A stretch of 64,000 nt of DNA. Source: Selenomonadaceae bacterium. Lineage in GTDB: Bacteria; Bacillota; Negativicutes; Selenomonadales; Selenomonadaceae. The stretch's first letter is position 1, and each line of letters opens with the position of its first letter. The translations under genes were made by a program, and so were the position numbers. Of the stretch, positions 15,110-23,738 are shown in pieces. The notes under the pieces were generated by a model. It was given only the letters and a program-made list of their open reading frames with translations, was not told where the DNA came from and did no database searches. The stretch spans positions 1-64,000 of the forward strand of contig JAFWWC010000022.1 of the NCBI GenBank assembly GCA_017518105.1, written 5' to 3'.

Positions 15110-15789
15110 TATTCCGCCCCTGAAACTTGTTCCGCTGTGGTGACTGGCTCGTTTCTCATGGTGTCGTAAGGCGTGGTTACTCGTCGTTGCGTGCCGGCGT
15201 AAAGCATTTCCGTCAACTGCGCGGCGGCTTCGGGCTCCATTTTCGCCAAAATCTGTGCTACCGAGTCTTCGCTCATGCGTTGGAAGATTAAAACGGTCGT
15301 ATCCCAATCGACGTTGATAAGGGCGTTGGCTGCCTCCTGCGGTCTCATGCTCTCGTAGATTCTTGCCAATCGTGCAAGTCGTTTCTTTTCTTCCGCCTCA
15401 CGTTGAGCGCGTTGCTCGTCGATTGCCTTCTTGTCGATTTTGACTTCCTTGGGCTTGTCATTTTTCTTCGGTTTAGGCTCTTCCTTAGGCGGCTCGACGA
15501 CTTCGGGCTTTGGTTCTTCGGACTTAGTCTCTGGTTCGGGTTCAGGCTCTGGTTCTGGTTCCGGCGGCGGCGGCCATTCTACACCTTCGGGCACTTCAAA
15601 ATATCTACCATTGCCGACGAAGGGCAACCGATACAAGCCCAGCTCCTCATTTAGCATGGCAACATCTTCCGTGCTTAGGAGGTCGAACTTCACCGCCGCC
15701 ACGAATCCTCCGACGATTAGAATCATCAGCACGATTAGCCCGATTAAAATATTTCTTATCTTACGCAAGACTGCTTTTACCTTGTTCAA
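15109..15789 (-). CDS. MotE-like flagellar protein with MgtE-N-type helical domain
   Basis: About 226 residues: a short cytoplasmic N-terminus, one membrane segment (LIGLIVLMILIVGGFVAAV), a long proline/glutamate linker (PEPEPEPEPEPE and PKPEVVEPPKEE), a charged helix, and a C-terminal MgtE-N-like domain (YESMRPQEAANALINVDWDTT, ILAKMEPEAAAQLTEML). This layout matches MotE/FliG-like helper proteins that support flagellar motor proteins at the membrane. The start is uncertain: AGGTGAG lies just before a TTG at 15789, while the longer frame begins at a TTG at 15807. It is coupled to the small gene at 14744-15109. The only other flagellar gene in the window is flagellin. Confidence 0.75.
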   Translation of the reverse strand: MNKVKAVLRKIRNILIGLIVLMILIVGGFVAAVKFDLLSTEDVAMLNEELGLYRLPFVGNGRYFEVPEGVEWPPPPEPEPEPEPEPETKSEEPKPEVVEPPKEEPKPKKNDKPKEVKIDKKAIDEQRAQREAEEKKRLARLARIYESMRPQEAANALINVDWDTTVLIFQRMSEDSVAQILAKMEPEAAAQLTEMLYAGTQRRVTTPYDTMRNEPVTTAEQVSGAE

Positions 15790-15857
15790 AATGCTCACCT
15801 GTCCCAAAAATTTTCTGCTGATTGATTCTGTCGCCGCCTAAATTTTCCTGCCGCGGC

Positions 15858-16484
15858 TTAAAATATAATCAGCGTCAACGCAATCACTGCAAGGACGCCC
15901 GCCTCAACGAAACCTAGGAGTTGTCCAATATTCTTTCTGCTTAAGATAAGCCGTCTTACACGCCCCGCGAACATTGCCACGCCCGAAAAAATTATCAGAG
16001 CCTGCACAGCGAACACCACGCCCAAAAATAAAATCCTCAAGCTCGCGCCGTCCCTAGACAGGTCAACGAACTGCGGCAGGAACGCTAGGAAGAACAGCAG
16101 GACTTTAGGATTGAGGACGTTCATCAAGACGCCGCGTTTATACAAAACTTTAGCCGCGACCTTTGAACCCGACCGCGCTAGGGAAATTTTTTTGCCCGAC
16201 CTCGCCGCTTTGAACGCTCCAAACGCTAAGAACAAGAGATACGCCGCGCCGAAAATCTTCAGCAGGAGCATCGCCGTCGCCGAAGATTTTATGAAAGCCG
16301 CCACCCCGACCATTACAAGAGTCGTGTGGAAGACGATACCGCTAACCAGCCCGCAAGCCAAAATGATTCCCGCCTTTGCCCCGTCGGATAAACTCTTCGT
16401 CAGCAAATATAAAATGTCCGGCCCCGGTGCGAGCGTCAACAGAACCGACGCCGTCAAAAAATATATGAACGTTGAACTTTCCAA
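15858..16484 (-). CDS. LysE/RhtB-family amino-acid exporter
   Basis: About 208 residues, nearly all in six membrane helices. LTLAPGPDILYLL near the N-terminus is the LysE/RhtB signature, and FLNPKV-like GVLMNVLNPKVLLFFLAF follows the charged middle loop. These proteins export amino acids or homoserine lactones by proton exchange; the substrate cannot be told. The start chosen is the TTG at 16484, eight bases after GGAGG; the longer frame at 16499 starts within that ribosome site. An extended -10 (TGATATAAT on the minus strand, 16541-16546 forward) lies 57 bp upstream. Confidence 0.85.
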   Translation of the reverse strand: MESSTFIYFLTASVLLTLAPGPDILYLLTKSLSDGAKAGIILACGLVSGIVFHTTLVMVGVAAFIKSSATAMLLLKIFGAAYLLFLAFGAFKAARSGKKISLARSGSKVAAKVLYKRGVLMNVLNPKVLLFFLAFLPQFVDLSRDGASLRILFLGVVFAVQALIIFSGVAMFAGRVRRLILSRKNIGQLLGFVEAGVLAVIALTLIIF

Positions 16485-16540
16485 CCCATACACCTCCAAA
16501 AAGATTTTAAAGCACGAGCGCGGCGATCTAATCCGAGGCG

Positions 16541-16546
16541 ATTATA
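16541..16546 (-). promoter_or_regulatory. extended -10 promoter of the LysE-family gene
   Basis: Minus strand TGATATAAT: perfect -10 with the TG extension. No good -35 stands 17 bp upstream. It lies 8 bp from the -35 of the divergent glycosyltransferase promoter. Confidence 0.55.
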
Positions 16547-16553
16547 TCATGGC

Positions 16554-16582
16554 TTGACAAGCTCGCCGCCGCCAATTAGTAT
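16554..16582 (+). promoter_or_regulatory. sigma-A promoter of the glycosyltransferase gene
   Basis: -35 TTGACA (16554-16559, consensus), 17-bp spacer, -10 TAGTAT (16577-16582). RNA would begin near 16589. In-frame TTG 16554 and ATG 16581 therefore lie inside the promoter and cannot be starts. Confidence 0.8.
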
Positions 16583-16613
16583 GGAAAAAATTTTTTGGAA
16601 GACAGGTCAAGGC

Positions 16614-17867
16614 ATGTTCAATTATCCGCTCGATGTAATCATGGTTCCGATTCAAGCTGTGCTGTTCGTGTTCACGTTCTATCTTTGCGTCATAGGCTTC
16701 TGCGGTATGTGGCGACGACGAGAAGTCAAGGTTAAGACGCCGCAAAAAAAATTCGCCGTGATTGTCGCCGCTCACAACGAAAGCGCAGTTATCGCCCCGC
16801 TCATTGAAAATTTAAAATCACTCGACTACCCAGACGAGCTCTACGACATTTACGTTATCGCGGACAACTGCTCCGATAACACCGCCGAGATTGCCTCACA
16901 AGCTGGAGCGATTGTCTGCCGCCGCGTCGACGAGTCTAAGAAGTCCAAAGGCTTTGCTCTGGAGTGGATGTTTGAAAGGCTCTTTGAAATGGAAACTCGC
17001 GGGCAAGTCTATGATGCCGTAGCTATCTTCGACGCCGATAACCTCGTTCACCCGAATTTCTTAATGGAGATGAACAACCGCCTTTGCAAGGGCGACAAAA
17101 TTATTCAAGGCTTCCTCGACGCTAAGAACCCTTACGACACTTGGGTCAGCGGCACGTTCGCGATTGCCTTTTGGGTTATCGATTACGTCAGCCACCTTGC
17201 AAAAACTAATATCGGCTTGTCAGCGGTCTTGGGAGGCACGGGCATGTGTATTACTCTTGACGTGCTTAAGAAATATGGTTGGCGGGCGACGTGCTTAACC
17301 GAAGACATGGAATTTACCATGAAGTCACTTGCCGAAGGTCTCAAGACGACGTGGGCGCATGATGCCATTGTCTACGACGAAAAGCCGCTGACATTTGCGC
17401 AATCGTGGACGCAACGTAAACGCTGGGCGCAAGGTCAATTCGACGTGGCGCATCGCTTTATCCCCAAAATGCTCCGTGAGGGCTGGCGGCGCAAGGATAT
17501 TCGCCTGTGGGACGGGTGCCTTTACTTACTGCAACCGCATTTCCTAATGTTGTCGTCGTTCTTCTTCCTGATGAGTTATATTCAACTGTTCGTCGGCACG
17601 CTTTACACGAATATTTATTCCGTCCTGCCGAATCAAATCCTAATGGTCATCATGGTCGCCCAATACGTCTTGCCGATGATTATTCTCGTCAAAGTCCGTG
17701 CTAAGCTCAAGTCGTGGTGGTATCTGCTGTTCTATCCGCTGTTCGTTTACTCGTGGATTCCGATAATCTTCCTCGGCTTCATTCACCGCAACGAACACGA
17801 ATGGGCGCATACAAGGCATACCAGGTCGATGAGCTACGATGATTTCGTCAAGAAGCGCACTTACTGA
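16614..17867 (+). CDS. membrane glycosyltransferase, family 2
   Basis: About 417 residues. A membrane helix (VPIQAVLFVFTFYLCVIG) precedes a GT2 catalytic domain: FAVIVAAHNESAVI, VIADNCSDNTAEIA, AIFDADNLVHPNF (DxD), LGGTGMCITLDVLKKYGW, ATCLTEDMEF (catalytic ED) and QRKRWAQGQF (QxxRW). Several membrane helices follow. The layout matches processive membrane synthases and polyprenyl glycosyltransferases of the BcsA/N-acetylglucosaminyltransferase type, so it probably makes or extends a surface polysaccharide; the sugar is unknown. The start ATG 16614 is chosen because the promoter at 16554-16582 excludes earlier ones; it has CAAGG just upstream. Confidence 0.85.
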   Translation: MFNYPLDVIMVPIQAVLFVFTFYLCVIGFCGMWRRREVKVKTPQKKFAVIVAAHNESAVIAPLIENLKSLDYPDELYDIYVIADNCSDNTAEIASQAGAIVCRRVDESKKSKGFALEWMFERLFEMETRGQVYDAVAIFDADNLVHPNFLMEMNNRLCKGDKIIQGFLDAKNPYDTWVSGTFAIAFWVIDYVSHLAKTNIGLSAVLGGTGMCITLDVLKKYGWRATCLTEDMEFTMKSLAEGLKTTWAHDAIVYDEKPLTFAQSWTQRKRWAQGQFDVAHRFIPKMLREGWRRKDIRLWDGCLYLLQPHFLMLSSFFFLMSYIQLFVGTLYTNIYSVLPNQILMVIMVAQYVLPMIILVKVRAKLKSWWYLLFYPLFVYSWIPIIFLGFIHRNEHEWAHTRHTRSMSYDDFVKKRTY

Positions 17868-17895
17868 ACTAAAACCTTCCGATAAAACTATTGAG

Positions 17896-17970
17896 CTATT
17901 CGTCAAACTTTATCGCATCGTAAAGGTTCATGTGTTTGTAATTATAAAAATCCTCACATGTGTAATTTCT
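17896..17970 (-). pseudogene. duplicated 3' tail of the neighbouring SGNH-type gene
   Basis: Reading leftward, EDFYNYKHMNLYDAIKFDE-stop is a diverged copy of the end of the adjacent gene (ADFYDHAHLNVYGSAKF). It lies immediately downstream of that gene in the otherwise empty 110 bp before 17977. Only about 22 codons can be recognised, with no start. It is a leftover of a second copy. Confidence 0.65.
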
Positions 17971-17976
17971 TAAATT

Positions 17977-19109
17977 TCAATAAGACTTATCAATCTCTTG
18001 GATGAAGTCGTTAAAGTGTGTGCTAAACTTCGCCGAGCCGTAAACGTTCAGATGTGCATGATCATAAAAATCGGCATATGCGAAGTCTTGTAATTTCCAA
18101 CCATCAAAAAAACGTGCGTCGGGGTGTTGGCTTAAAGCTTGCGCAACTAGGTCATCAAACTCTTCAAGCAGTTGCTTGTTGAAATTCGCCATATATTTTT
18201 CCGATGTAATCACACGAAACATTATCGGACGAATGTTATTTTCTTCGCACAATGTCAGATAGTCGTCTAATATTTTTACATTCTCGTCGCGGGTTTCGGG
18301 ATAATATTTTCCATGCCAGTAGTTTGGGTGGGTGTTTTTTATTTCTTTTTGATCCATAATCTTCTTTTGAGCACCAAAATAGCTTCCGTTTACTCTAAAA
18401 CTATTCAGTGGCAATTTCTGATTCAACCAATCCTCGCGGAGAAATTTTTTATAAATATCAGCGGGCATGGAAAAATTATGCAGATCATTAAAAGCAATGG
18501 AATACGTTAATAATATGCTAATAGAAAAAAATGTTTGAGAAAGATCATAATGAAAAGAATAAGGCGCAAGTCCAATAAGGGCGTAATGTGTCTTACCCCC
18601 ACACACACACACGATATGGCGGATTTTGCAAAGCTATAGTCGTAGTACAGATCTTGGCTGGGTTTTGCAAATTTAAATAGCTTGCGTTTGAATTTGGTAC
18701 AATTTATTCCTTCATAAGCAGTGCTTATACCCGTAGCGAACATCTCAAAATCTTGACAATGCTCACGGTAATATCTTAACAGGTGTTCTCTTTCAAAATT
18801 TGCGGTGAGTGTCAATCCAGCGAAGCAGGCAATTTTTTCCGTTGGTACATTATACTGTCGAAGTATATCATTTTTGCAGTCATAAAATGAACCCTGCACG
18901 CAGAGTACATAATCGTAATTGAGACTTTCGACACACTCACGGAGGTTGCTCATGGGGTAAAGCAAATCCTTAGATAAGCCGACTTGTCCTAAAATTTCTT
19001 TCGCGGATTCAACTTCGTCAACGACAACGGCGCAGTATTCGAGTTCGGGGTTTAAGACATTCAGCTTTTCTGAAAGTTTATTTTCTGTTGTCACAAGTAA
19101 AACACGCAT
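17977..19109 (-). pseudogene. SGNH-hydrolase-like surface protein gene, frame broken at a GT/G repeat (possible phase-variable gene)
   Basis: Two overlapping frames form one gene. The 5' part (from ATG 19109, with AAGGAGG upstream) encodes a Rossmann-like domain, MRVLLVTTENKLSEKLN to YDYSFAKSAIS. The 3' part continues with THYALIGLAPYSFHYDLSQ and ends with the SGNH-type catalytic pair DHAHLNVYG. The frames meet at (GT)6 followed by G5 (18596-18612). Losing one GT or gaining one G would restore a single product of about 375 residues. The gene resembles proteins of capsule or LPS loci that handle surface sugars; exact function unknown. It is visibly AT-richer than its neighbours. In the state sequenced it is off, or a pseudogene. 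Confidence 0.8.
18596..18612. repeat. simple sequence repeat (GT)6-G5 on the coding strand
   Basis: On the plus strand, CCCCC then ACACACACACAC. It lies exactly where the coding frame of the SGNH-like gene breaks. Tracts of this kind change length by slipped-strand mispairing during replication. Confidence 0.9.
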
Positions 19110-19128
19110 TAAAAATACCTCCTTAAAT

Positions 19129-19932
19129 TCACGTACTGATAATGCCGCGCTTAACAAGGTAAGTATAAATGCCGCTATCCTCGTTAGAGTCTGTGACGTG
19201 GGCGGCTAATTTTTTTACGGCGTCGGGGGCGTTCGCCATTGCCACGCTTTGAGGAACGTAGCTTAGCATTTCCGTATCGTTGTAGTTGTCGCCGAAAGCA
19301 ATCGCCTCGTCGACCGTGTAGCCGTAGTGCTTTAGCATGACTTCAATCCCCGTAGCCTTCGATATGCTCTTGTCCATGACTTCCAAAAGATACGGGGCAC
19401 TTCGGACGACGTTAAGCGCGGGGAACTCTTTGCTAAGCTCGCGTTCCATGTCCTCGCATGTGGGCGGCTCGCAGATGACCATAAGCTTGTTCGGGAAAAT
19501 CTTTTCGTCTAATAGCTCGTCGAAGGCGGCAACTTCAACTGGCGCGGACGTGATGTCGGCTTCGCGTTGAGCCCGCCAATCAATCGCCTCGACGAACCAG
19601 CGACGCCCCGCGTAGTAATTAATCGTGATGTCTTGCCAATGCCTCATCTCCGCTAAGATTGACTTCGCGTCGACGGCGGAAATTTTTTTGTCGAAGATAA
19701 CTTCTTCCGCCTCAGTTAGGACAAAGCCGCCGCCGTAGCTGATAACTGGCGTGTGCGCCATGCCTAGGGCGTCGGTTATCGGGTAAATGGCTTCGGGCAT
19801 TCGGGCGGAGACGAAGACGAACTTTAAGCCCTTAGCGAAGACAGATTTAATCGCCGCCGCGTGAAGGTCAGTAGCCGTCTTGTCGTCCTTAAGAAACGTG
19901 CCGTCGATGTCAGAGAAAATAATTTTAGTCAT
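19129..19932 (-). CDS. Cof-type HAD-family phosphatase
   Basis: A 267-residue haloacid-dehalogenase-superfamily hydrolase. Motif I IIFSDIDGTFL carries the Asp nucleophile, SARMPEAI stands for motif II, SKATGIEVML supplies the motif III Lys, and AFGDNYNDTEML is motif IV. The cap is the C2 type seen in Cof/YidA proteins, which dephosphorylate sugar phosphates and other small metabolites. The ATG at 19932 is preferred: GGAG lies eight bases upstream, whereas a GTG at 19941 overlaps galE. It follows galE with the stop inside the ribosome site, so the two form an operon, pointing to a sugar-phosphate substrate. Confidence 0.9.
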   Translation of the reverse strand: MTKIIFSDIDGTFLKDDKTATDLHAAAIKSVFAKGLKFVFVSARMPEAIYPITDALGMAHTPVISYGGGFVLTEAEEVIFDKKISAVDAKSILAEMRHWQDITINYYAGRRWFVEAIDWRAQREADITSAPVEVAAFDELLDEKIFPNKLMVICEPPTCEDMERELSKEFPALNVVRSAPYLLEVMDKSISKATGIEVMLKHYGYTVDEAIAFGDNYNDTEMLSYVPQSVAMANAPDAVKKLAAHVTDSNEDSGIYTYLVKRGIIST

Positions 19933-19937
19933 GTCAA

Positions 19938-20927
19938 TCACTCCTCGTAGCCGTTAGGGTGCAGGGTGTGCCACTGCCAAGCCGTCGCGATGATTTTTTC
20001 CACGTCATCAAAACGCGGCGTCCATTGCAAAACTTTTCTAGCCTTCGCGCCTGAGGCAATCAATCGGGCGGGGTCTCCGGGGCGGCGTGCTCCAAATTCC
20101 TTCTTTATCTTGCGACCGATAACTTTTTCCGCCGCGTCGATAATTTCTTTGACGGAAAAGCCATGCCCTGTGCCCAGGTTGAAAGCGTCTGACTCGCCGC
20201 CGCCACGAAGATAATTCAACGCGCAAATGTGAGCGTCCGCCAAATCGATGACGTGAATATAATCGCGTATGCAAGTACCGTCGGGCGTCGGATAGTCTGT
20301 GCCGTAAATCGTGATGTGGTCGCGCTTGCCTCGCGGAACTTGCAAGATAAGCGGAATCAAATGGGTTTCGGGGTGATGGTCTTCGCCAATGGAGCCGTCC
20401 TCGCTCGCGCCGCTTGCGTTAAAGTATCTCAAACTGACGTAGCGAACGCCCTGCGCCGCCCCGACCCAACGAATCATCTTTTCCATTATCAGCTTGGACT
20501 CGCCATAAGGATTGGTTGGCTCCGTCTTGTCGAGTTCGTCAATCGGAACGCGTTCGGGTTCGCCATAGACCGCCGCACTTGAGCTGAAGATAATTTTATC
20601 GACGCCGCACTCGGTCATTGCCTCAAGCAAAACTTGCATACCGTAAACGTTGTTGTTGAAGTACTTCAGCGGCAAACGAACACTCTCGCCCGCCTCAATA
20701 TACGCCGCGAAGTGGAAGACCGCTTCAATCTGATTCTCGGCAAAAATTTTCTTTAAGGCGGCTTTGTCTCTGATGTCGCACTCGTAAAGCTTCACGGCAG
20801 GATTAATCGCGGCTCTGTGTCCCGTGCTGAAGTTGTCGGCGATGATGACTTCCTCGCCCGCCGCAATGAGTTGCCTTACCGTGTGCGAACCGATGTAGCC
20901 CGCGCCTCCACAAATTAAGATTGCCAT
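19938..20927 (-). CDS. galE: UDP-glucose 4-epimerase
   Basis: A 329-residue short-chain dehydrogenase/reductase-type epimerase interconverting UDP-glucose and UDP-galactose, supplying galactose for surface glycans. The NAD-binding GGAGYIGSH opens the protein, followed by SSSAAVYGEP and the catalytic NPYGESKLIMEK (YxxxK). RYFNASGA and the C-terminal TGHGFSVKE and RRPGDPA are typical of bacterial GalE, and the length is right. GGGG precedes the ATG, and a good promoter lies at 20958-20986. The HAD phosphatase gene follows at once. Confidence 0.95.
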   Translation of the reverse strand: MAILICGGAGYIGSHTVRQLIAAGEEVIIADNFSTGHRAAINPAVKLYECDIRDKAALKKIFAENQIEAVFHFAAYIEAGESVRLPLKYFNNNVYGMQVLLEAMTECGVDKIIFSSSAAVYGEPERVPIDELDKTEPTNPYGESKLIMEKMIRWVGAAQGVRYVSLRYFNASGASEDGSIGEDHHPETHLIPLILQVPRGKRDHITIYGTDYPTPDGTCIRDYIHVIDLADAHICALNYLRGGGESDAFNLGTGHGFSVKEIIDAAEKVIGRKIKKEFGARRPGDPARLIASGAKARKVLQWTPRFDDVEKIIATAWQWHTLHPNGYEE

Positions 20928-20957
20928 AAAAATTCCCCTTTCTAAAATTTTGCCGAC

Positions 20958-20986
20958 AGTTTATCACGTCGAAACTTTTTTCTCAA
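20958..20986 (-). promoter_or_regulatory. promoter of galE
   Basis: Minus strand: -35 TTGAGA (20981-20986), 17-bp spacer ending in TGA (extended -10), -10 TAAACT (20958-20963). Confidence 0.6.
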
Positions 20987-20989
20987 TCG

Positions 20990-21018
20990 TTGCGTGCGGT
21001 TAATGAATCATGTAGAAT
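20990..21018 (+). promoter_or_regulatory. probable promoter of the TPR-protein gene
   Basis: -35 TTGCGT (weak), 17-bp spacer, -10 TAGAAT (21013-21018). Diverges from the galE promoter only 3 bp away. Confidence 0.45.
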
Positions 21019-21040
21019 TCTTCGCAAGGAGGGATTGACT

Positions 21041-22537
21041 ATGGGAAGAATCATTCGGAAGACGTTGACGGCTCTGCTAATCGTTGCGAGCGTGACGACG
21101 GCGGCGGTTGTCTGCGCGGCGGTTCAAGTCTTCGACGGCACGGGACAATGGCACACCAACGACGACGACAATCAAACAATCGCTATGGCACGAGCTAAGC
21201 AACGGGCACAAGTCGACGCACAGAAGAAAGCCGGCGTTTACCTCAAAACTTTTTCGCGGACGATTAACTTCGAGCTAGCAGACGATGAAATTTCTGCCGT
21301 CACAAACAACATCATTGAACTCGTAGGCGACGTTCACTACGACAAGAAAATTATTCCCCTTAGCGAACAGCAGACGACACTTCTTTACACCGCCACGCTT
21401 AAGGCTAAGATTGACCCCGACGGCATACGCGATTGGCTCTCCCGCGACGCAAAGGACAAAGTGACAATCGTCCAGCAGAACAACACCCTGCAAGACGCCG
21501 CGTCCGAAAACGATAAACTTGCCGCCGACTTAACCGAGCAATATCAACGCGCTAAGACGAAGGCGGAAAAGGATAAACTTCGTCAGCAAATGGAACAAGC
21601 CGACCGCGACTTCCTAGCCAATCAGAAGCTTGAGGAGGGCTTGAAGCTCTATTACGCCAAGGATTACAGTGGGGCGATTCGACTTTATAACGAGGCTATC
21701 GAACTCAATCCGAACTTGGCGATGGCATATAACAATCGCGGCGAGGTCTTCAGGAACTTAGGCGAGTTCAACAGGGCTTTGCAAGATTTCAATCGAGCGT
21801 TGCAAATCAATCCGCAACTAGACCTAGCGTATAACAATCGCGGCAATGTCTATCAAGCCATTGGGAATCATGAGCAAGCCTTCAACGATTACAACCAAGC
21901 TATCGAACTCAATCCAAACTTAGCAATGGCGTATAACAATCGCGGCGAACTCCTCAGGAACCTAGGACAATACGATAAAGCGTTGCAAGATTTCAATCAG
22001 GCTATCAAGCTCAATCCCAAGGAGGCATTAACGTATAACAATCGCGGAAATGTCTATCATGCCTTAGGACAATACGAGCAAGCCTTCAACGATTATAACC
22101 GAGCTATTGAACTCAATCCGAACCTTGCGATGGCTTATAACAATCGCGGCGAGGTCTTCAGAGCCTTAGCCCAATACGATAAGGCGATTCAAGAATACAA
22201 TCGGGCAATCGAACTGGTTCCAGACTTTGCGATAGCCTATAACAATCGCGGATTGGCTTACACGTTGTCGGGTAATTTCAATCAAGGCGTGTCCGACTCG
22301 ACGAAAGCTCTGCAGCTGGAGCCGAACTATCCGGAAGCTTATACGAGTCGTGCCTTGGCTTATGCAATGTCAGGAAACTTCCAACAAGCAATCGACGACA
22401 ACAACCGAGCTATCGAACTCAATCCGAACTTAGCCGTTGCATATTATCTGCGTGGCGTGTGCTATCAAGAACTCGGCGAGGAGGCAAAAGCTCAAGCGGA
22501 CTTGACGCGGGCTAAGGAGCTCGGCTACGACGGCTGA
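21041..22537 (+). CDS. secreted TPR-repeat protein with LPP20/FlgT-like N-terminal domain
   Basis: A 498-residue exported protein: signal peptide (IIRKTLTALLIVASV, cleavage near VVCAA), a domain with GTGQWHTNDDDNQTIAMARAKQRAQVDAQKKAG that resembles LPP20/FlgT-N proteins, a coiled coil, then about eight 34-residue tetratricopeptide repeats with the unit AYNNRG(E/N)V. TPR arrays bind other proteins, so an envelope scaffold is likely; the partner is unknown. The repeats are near-identical at DNA level with a 102-bp period. AAGGAGGG precedes ATG 21041; an earlier in-frame start overlaps the promoter. It forms a single-gene unit with a strong terminator. Confidence 0.85.
   Translation: MGRIIRKTLTALLIVASVTTAAVVCAAVQVFDGTGQWHTNDDDNQTIAMARAKQRAQVDAQKKAGVYLKTFSRTINFELADDEISAVTNNIIELVGDVHYDKKIIPLSEQQTTLLYTATLKAKIDPDGIRDWLSRDAKDKVTIVQQNNTLQDAASENDKLAADLTEQYQRAKTKAEKDKLRQQMEQADRDFLANQKLEEGLKLYYAKDYSGAIRLYNEAIELNPNLAMAYNNRGEVFRNLGEFNRALQDFNRALQINPQLDLAYNNRGNVYQAIGNHEQAFNDYNQAIELNPNLAMAYNNRGELLRNLGQYDKALQDFNQAIKLNPKEALTYNNRGNVYHALGQYEQAFNDYNRAIELNPNLAMAYNNRGEVFRALAQYDKAIQEYNRAIELVPDFAIAYNNRGLAYTLSGNFNQGVSDSTKALQLEPNYPEAYTSRALAYAMSGNFQQAIDDNNRAIELNPNLAVAYYLRGVCYQELGEEAKAQADLTRAKELGYDG
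21726..22340 (+). repeat. 102-bp tandem repeats encoding TPR units
   Basis: The sequence tataacaatcgcgg recurs every 102 bp (starts near 21727, 21829, 21931, 22033, 22135, 22237), each marking one TPR. Alternate units are more alike, hinting at growth by 204-bp pairs. Identity of this kind can drive unit gain or loss. Confidence 0.8.
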
Positions 22538-22555
22538 CGCTAACGACACGAATTA

Positions 22556-22594
22556 AAAGCTGTGGACGGTTTTGAAGGCGTCCGCGGCTTTTTT
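22556..22594 (+). terminator. rho-independent terminator of the TPR gene
   Basis: AAAGCTGTGGACG pairs with CGTCCGCGGCTTT (13 bp with G-T pairs), followed by T. Confidence 0.85.
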
Positions 22595-22614
22595 GCTTGC
22601 CCTGAAAATAAATA

Positions 22615-22642
22615 TTGCAAAGTGTAAAAAGTATGATAGAAT
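22615..22642 (+). promoter_or_regulatory. promoter of mreBCD and probably gatC
   Basis: -35 TTGCAA (22615-22620), 16-bp spacer with TG extension, -10 TAGAAT (22637-22642). Confidence 0.6.
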
Positions 22643-22697
22643 AATCCAGCTTAGCGCAGGCAAAAATTTCTAAGAGAAGAAGGGAGCAATCCGGCAG

Positions 22698-23738
22698 ATG
22701 TGGGGATTTTTTGGAGGGTTGTCGCACGACATGGGAATTGACCTAGGGACGGCAAATACTCTGGTGCACGTCAAAGGTCGTGGGATTGTCCTGCGTGAAC
22801 CTTCGGTCGTAGCGATAAAAAGTGATACAGGCGAAGTGCTTGCAGTTGGCGAAGAGGCAAAACAGATGATTGGACGCACGCCCGGCAATATCATCGCGAT
22901 TCGCCCGCTAAAAGACGGAGTCATTGCTGATTTCGACGTGACGCAAGCAATGCTAAGATATTTTATTCGTAAGGCAATGAACTCAAAGTCATTTGTCCGC
23001 CCGCGAGTCGTCGTCGGTGTCCCTAGTGGCGTAACCGAAGTCGAGAAACGCGCCGTAATTGATGCGGCAACTCAGGCGGGAGCTCGTGAGGCTTACCTTA
23101 TCGAAGAGCCCATGGCGGCGGCAATCGGTGCAGGGCTTCCGGTCGAAGAGGCAACGGGCAATATGGTCGTCGACATTGGCGGCGGCACAACGGAAATTGC
23201 GGTTATCTCGTTAGGCGGTATCGTCGTTAGCAAATCGATTCGCGTTGGCGGCGACGAAATGGATTCATCGATTATCCAATACATTCGACGCATTTATAAC
23301 TTGATGATTGGCGAGCGAACCGCCGAGGAGATTAAAATCAAAATCGGCACGGCGATAATCACGCCCAAGGACGATAAATCAATGCAGATTCGCGGACGTG
23401 ACTTGCTAAGCGGCTTGCCAAAGACGGTCGAGGTTAAGTCCAGTGAGATACGCGAGGCATTGGGCGACCCGATATTTAAAATCGTCGACTCGGTCAAAGG
23501 CACGCTCGAAAGGACGCCGCCTGAATTGGCAGCCGACATCATGGATCACGGAATAATGATGACGGGCGGCGGGGCACTGCTTGCTAATCTCGATAAACTG
23601 ATTTCAAAGGAAACGGGAATGCCGGTTATCATCGCCGACGACGCATTGAGTTGCGTGGGCGAGGGCACGGGCAAATCTCTTGAGAATATGAATTTGCTTA
23701 AGCGGGTCGTCATGACTTCCAAAAAGCTGAGACAATGA
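22698..23738 (+). CDS. mreB: rod-shape-determining protein MreB
   Basis: A 346-residue bacterial actin that forms membrane-bound filaments guiding lateral cell-wall synthesis. Phosphate-1 motif [16 protein letters not shown], the segment [12 protein letters not shown], phosphate-2 [15 protein letters not shown] and adenosine motif [13 protein letters not shown] are all present. The aromatic N-terminus MWGFFGG is the usual membrane-binding start. Length is normal. It is the first gene of mreBCD; its stop overlaps the mreC ATG (ATGA). Rod-shaped or curved cells are expected. Confidence 0.97.
   Translation: MWGFFGGLSHDMGIDLGTANTLVHVKGRGIVLREPSVVAIKSDTGEVLAVGEEAKQMIGRTPGNIIAIRPLKDGVIADFDVTQAMLRYFIRKAMNSKSFVRPRVVVGVPSGVTEVEKRAVIDAATQAGAREAYLIEEPMAAAIGAGLPVEEATGNMVVDIGGGTTEIAVISLGGIVVSKSIRVGGDEMDSSIIQYIRRIYNLMIGERTAEEIKIKIGTAIITPKDDKSMQIRGRDLLSGLPKTVEVKSSEIREALGDPIFKIVDSVKGTLERTPPELAADIMDHGIMMTGGGALLANLDKLISKETGMPVIIADDALSCVGEGTGKSLENMNLLKRVVMTSKKLRQ

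Noticed and set aside
15110..15307. N-terminal extension of the small Rossmann-like protein to 15307
   Set aside because: Those codons overlap the MotE-like gene in another frame and give a low-complexity Arg/His-rich sequence; ATG 15109 is coupled to the upstream stop.
15431..15841. Plus-strand open frame rich in Gly-Ser repeats opposite the MotE-like gene
   Set aside because: It is the complement of the Pro-Glu linker codons of the MotE-like gene and has no ribosome site.
16554..16613. TTG 16554 or ATG 16581 as start of the glycosyltransferase
   Set aside because: They overlap the -35 and -10 of a near-consensus promoter; ATG 16614 lies beyond the transcription start.
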